A stretch of DNA of 64,000 bases, taken from NCBI RefSeq assembly GCF_017813395.1, contig NZ_JAGIZB010000010.1:62001-126000 (forward strand). The letters run 5' to 3'. Below the pieces are notes generated by a model. The model was not told the DNA's origin. It did no database searches and was given only the letters and a program-made list of their open reading frames with translations. The position numbers and the translations under genes were made by a program. Positions within the stretch are counted from its first letter, which is position 1. Each line of letters opens with the position of its first letter. Shown piece by piece: positions 61,364 to 64,000 of the stretch. The DNA is from Pararoseomonas baculiformis. Its GTDB lineage: Bacteria; Pseudomonadota; Alphaproteobacteria; Acetobacterales; Acetobacteraceae.

Positions 61364-62215
61364 TCAGAAAATGGTGTCCACGGCCCGTTGGAGCAGGCCT
61401 GGGCGGCCGATGCTCTCAGCCCGGGGGGCTCCCTCGACCAGCAGGGCGTAGCTGTCCTGGTACCAGGGGTTGCCGGGATAGTTATGGCCGAGCACGGAGG
61501 CGGTCTTGCGCGCCTCCTCGGTCAGGCCCAGGGCGAGATAGATCTCGGTCAGCCGGTGCAGCGCCTCGGGCGTGTGGTTGGTGGTCTGGTAGCTTTCCAC
61601 CACCCGGCGGAAGCGGCCGATGGCGGCGGAGTAGAGCTTCCGGTTCTGGTAGAAGCGGCCGATATTCATTTCCTTGCCGGCCAGGTGGTCCCGGGCAAGG
61701 TCGATCTTCAGCCGGGCGTCACGGGCGTAGGAGGAGTTGGGGAAGCGGTTCACCACCTCCTGCAGGGCCGCCATCGCGGTCTCGGTGCCCTGCTGGTCGC
61801 GCTCGGCATCCGCGATCTGCTCATAGTAGCATAGGGCGCGGAGGTAATAGGCATAGGCGATGTCGCGATGGGCCGGGTGCAGCTGGATGAAGCGCTCCAG
61901 CTGGCCCAGCGCCTCGGTGTAGCGGTTGCGCGAATACTCGGCATAGCCGCTCATCAGCCGGGCATTGGTGGCCCAGGTGGAATAGGGATGGTCGCGCTCC
62001 ACCGCGTCGAACATCTCGATCGCCTGGGCATAGCGCTCGGCCCGCAGGGCCTCCAGCCCGGCGGCATAGACCGCCTCGGGTTCCATATCGGCATAGCTTG
62101 CGCCGCGCGGGCGCAGGCGGTCCGAATCTCCATCCCAGAAATTCAGGCTGCCGCATCCGCCCAGGGCGAGGGGGGCGAGGAGGAAGGGCAGGATCGCGAG
62201 GCGACGGGTCATCAT
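61364..62215 (-). CDS. bamD: Outer membrane assembly lipoprotein BamD
   Basis: The protein has 283 residues. Lipobox LGGC at 18-21 (Cys21) sends it to the outer membrane. Five TPR-like repeats: YAAGLEALRAERYAQAIEMFDAVERDHPYSTWATNA, EALGQLERFIQLHPAHRDIAYAYYLRAL, GTETAMAALQEVVNRFPNSSYARDARLKIDLARDHLAGKEMNIGRFYQNRKLYSAAIGRFRRVVE. It works with BamA to insert beta barrels. Lies between lpxC and recN; all read on the minus strand. Confidence 0.96.
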   Translation of the reverse strand: MMTRRLAILPFLLAPLALGGCGSLNFWDGDSDRLRPRGASYADMEPEAVYAAGLEALRAERYAQAIEMFDAVERDHPYSTWATNARLMSGYAEYSRNRYTEALGQLERFIQLHPAHRDIAYAYYLRALCYYEQIADAERDQQGTETAMAALQEVVNRFPNSSYARDARLKIDLARDHLAGKEMNIGRFYQNRKLYSAAIGRFRRVVESYQTTNHTPEALHRLTEIYLALGLTEEARKTASVLGHNYPGNPWYQDSYALLVEGAPRAESIGRPGLLQRAVDTIF

Positions 62216-62369
62216 GGCGGCGGCTCTATAGCATGCGACCCCGGCGATGGGACATAGAGGGCCGCGACATGGCGGGCAGGGTGGGGGTTACCCTTTCCTC
62301 ATGCGATACGCCGGACCGGACCGGCCTCGGGGCAGGGCCGGTTCCAGGCCGGGCCGATGGGCGCCGGGA

Positions 62370-63320
62370 TCAGGCCGGGGCGGCCGCCATGGGCAGGCGG
62401 AGCGTGGCGCCGGAGAGCTCCGGCTCGGCCGCGCCCTCCACCCAGCGCCAGGCGCGCGGGTCGGCAAGAAGGGCGCGCAGCAGGCGGTTGTTCAGCGCAT
62501 GGCCGGAGCGGTGGCCGCGGAACTTCGCCCGCAGGGAGGCGCCGGCCAGGGCCAGGTCGCCCACCGCGTCCAGCAGCTTGTGGCGCACGAACTCATCCGC
62601 ATGCCGCAGCCCGCCCGGGTTCACCACCAGCGGCCCGTCCACCACCACCGCATTGGCGAGCGAGCCGCCGCGGGCCAGGCCCACGGCGCGGAGCCGCGCG
62701 ATGTCCTCGGCCATGGTGAAGGTCCGGGCATCGGCCAGGATGCTGCGGAACCCATCCTCGGTGATCCGCATGGAGAGGGACTGCTGCCCGATGGCGGTGG
62801 CGCCGAAATCGATGCTCAGCTCCGCCTCGAAGCCCACGCCCACGGCGGGGGAGAGCTCGGCCCAGGCCGCGTCGGGGCCCTCGCCCTCTGTCACGCGGAC
62901 CGTGCGCAGCACCTCGATGGCGCGGGCCGGCTCGGCCAGCTCCACCACGCCCGCGCAGTCGATCAGGAACACGAAGGGGGCGGCGGACCCATCCAGGATG
63001 GGGATTTCCGGCCCGTCCACCTCGACCAGCGCGTCAGTGATGCCGAGCCCGGCAAGGGCCGCCATCACATGCTCGATCGTGCCGATCCGCTCCACGCCCT
63101 CGCCGATGGCGGTGCAGAGGCGGGTATCGGTGACCTGGTCATGCCGGGCGGGGATGTCGATGCCGAGATCGGTGCGGCGGAACACGATGCCATGCCCAGC
63201 CTCGGCCGGCCGGAGGGTCAGGGTGGCACGGGCCCCCGAGTGAAGGCCGACGCCGACGCAGCCGATCGCGGACCGGAGGGTCCGTGCGCGTGCCGTGCCG
63301 ATCGGGAAGAAGCCGTCCAT
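62370..63320 (-). CDS. lpxC: UDP-3-O-acyl-N-acetylglucosamine deacetylase
   Basis: The protein has 316 residues. It commits UDP-acyl-GlcNAc to lipid A. Zn ligands His84 (TIEH), His247 and Asp251 (RHKLLDAVGD) and catalytic Glu83 and His274 (HRSGH) are present at the same spacing as E. coli H79/H238/D242/H265. N-terminus RARTLRSAIGCVGVGLHSGARATLTLRPAEAG is typical. It lies between ftsZ and bamD with a 245-base gap on the ftsZ side, which holds its promoter and the ftsZ terminator. Confidence 0.97.
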   Translation of the reverse strand: MDGFFPIGTARARTLRSAIGCVGVGLHSGARATLTLRPAEAGHGIVFRRTDLGIDIPARHDQVTDTRLCTAIGEGVERIGTIEHVMAALAGLGITDALVEVDGPEIPILDGSAAPFVFLIDCAGVVELAEPARAIEVLRTVRVTEGEGPDAAWAELSPAVGVGFEAELSIDFGATAIGQQSLSMRITEDGFRSILADARTFTMAEDIARLRAVGLARGGSLANAVVVDGPLVVNPGGLRHADEFVRHKLLDAVGDLALAGASLRAKFRGHRSGHALNNRLLRALLADPRAWRWVEGAAEPELSGATLRLPMAAAPA

Positions 63321-63491
63321 CGGGAACCTCGGGAAAAGCGGGCTTTGCAACCGGGCCGAAGCCCGATCCTCGCCGGTGTCAACGCCCCGGCGCGCTGCAA
63401 CGTCGCACCGCAGCACAATGGTTTCCAGTCAAGCGTTGTTTCTCCGTATTACGGCGTAAGTGCTTGAAAGAATGGCCCTTCTAAAAGCCAA

Positions 63492-63523
63492 AAGGGCCCC
63501 GCCGAAATCTCGGCGGGGCCCTT
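63492..63523 (-). terminator. Terminator of ftsZ
   Basis: A perfect 13-bp GC-rich stem (63492-63504, 63511-63523) lies 43 bases past the ftsZ stop. On the minus strand it runs into TTTTGGCTTTT. Confidence 0.8.
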
Positions 63524-63565
63524 CCGGGATCATGCCGCCCCTGGCCGGGGCGGCGCAGCCTGGGC

Positions 63566-64000
63566 TCAGTTGCCCTGGCGGCGAAGGAAGGTCGGGATGT
63601 CCAGCCCCATCCCATCCTCCTGCGGCTGCTGCACGCGGGGTGCCGGGGCAGGGGCATGGGCCTGCGCCTGCTGCGGCCCTTCGGCACCGTCGGGCAGGGT
63701 GCGGCGCATGCCGCCAATGCCCGTGGCCCGGCGGAAGATGCCGCCCAGGCCGCCCGTGGGGGCCGGGGACTGCGGGGCCGGAGCCACGCGCGGCGCCGGG
63801 GCGGCGTGCAGCGGGGGCGCGGCAACCGGGGCGGCAGCCGGCAGCTCAGCCTGGGGCTCCGCCGTGTTGCGGGTGTCGATCATCGCCTCGCGGCGCATGC
63901 CCATGGGCAGGCGCGGGCCGGCATTCGGGCCCGGGGCGGGCACCGAGGCAGCCGGGGCCATCGGCGCCGGGCGCGGGGCGCCCACCACCGGAGCCGGACG
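63566..64000 (-). CDS. ftsZ: Cell division protein FtsZ, C-terminal part
   Basis: The frame runs off the window end and gives the last 144 residues. It is the Pro/Ala-rich intrinsically disordered linker (many APxP repeats) followed by the conserved C-terminal tail DIPTFLRRQ, which binds FtsA and other partners in alphaproteobacteria. The GTPase domain lies outside. The linker is long (more than 130 residues), like other Acetobacteraceae FtsZ. Confidence 0.93.
   Translation of the reverse strand, partial: RPAPVVGAPRPAPMAPAASVPAPGPNAGPRLPMGMRREAMIDTRNTAEPQAELPAAAPVAAPPLHAAPAPRVAPAPQSPAPTGGLGGIFRRATGIGGMRRTLPDGAEGPQQAQAHAPAPAPRVQQPQEDGMGLDIPTFLRRQGN

Overview
The window reads as chromosomal DNA of a very GC-rich alphaproteobacterium. 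The best fit is Acetobacteraceae/Rhodospirillales, probably Roseomonas or a close relative. This is inferred from codon use, the many Bug-type (tripartite tricarboxylate) binding proteins, the run ftsZ-lpxC-bamD-recN on one strand with ligA a few genes further on, and typical alphaproteobacterial families (DUF2842, DUF1127, DUF2239, PRC-barrel, TorF-like porin). There are no rRNA genes, CRISPR arrays, transposases or integrases. One tRNA, Pro(CGG), is present.

Layout. 0-12.6 kb: end of a DUF2842 gene, a porin, tRNA-Pro, a cytochrome c'/cytochrome b561 convergent pair, a LysM protein, psd-pssA (phosphatidylethanolamine synthesis), a class III CoA-transferase beside a two-subunit class I CoA-transferase, a GNAT, a soluble PAS chemoreceptor, a six-hairpin-like exported protein and a flavin reductase. 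12.6-18.1 kb: a cluster of hairpins, a very small ORF with an extremely strong Shine-Dalgarno, and a complete branched-chain amino-acid/amide ABC transporter (livHMGF plus binding protein). 18.2-27.2 kb: small-molecule catabolism, with an FMN reductase, an orphan maleylacetate reductase with a SnoaL-like partner, a Bug protein, an exported beta-carbonic anhydrase, and a five-gene operon (ModA-like protein, beta-hydroxyacid dehydrogenase, Bug protein, Ldh-family dehydrogenase, RraA-family aldolase). 27.4-28.9 kb: a copper-handling operon (DUF2946, PCuAC, YcnI). 28.9-34.6 kb: M29 aminopeptidase, a duplicated ABM-like protein, a peptide-binding protein, OsmC, a GNAT and an SH3 protein.

34.6-36.6 kb is compositionally foreign. 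It is an AT-rich segment carrying a putative sialyltransferase-like (GT29) enzyme next to a LysE exporter. 36.7-53.6 kb returns to core genes: HNH protein, ettA, GNAT, M20 amidohydrolase, mlaC, mlaA, metF, DUF2239, a BASS-type transporter, uvrD/pcrA, prmA, PRC-barrel protein, DUF1127 protein, aminopeptidase P, LysE and a methyltransferase.

53.6-64 kb is the cell-envelope/DNA-repair end: ligA, nfi (endonuclease V, opposite strand), a PspA/DUF350/DUF2491 membrane-stress trio, recN, bamD, lpxC and the C-terminus of ftsZ, almost all on the minus strand. The points most worth a second look are the GT29-like gene in its AT-rich patch, the two tandem 26-bp mini-cistrons that couple uvrD to prmA, the 19-codon ORF behind the liv operon, and the stress trio sitting between recN and ligA, with a DUF2491 protein that has gained a signal peptide, a Ser/Gly-rich domain and a membrane anchor.
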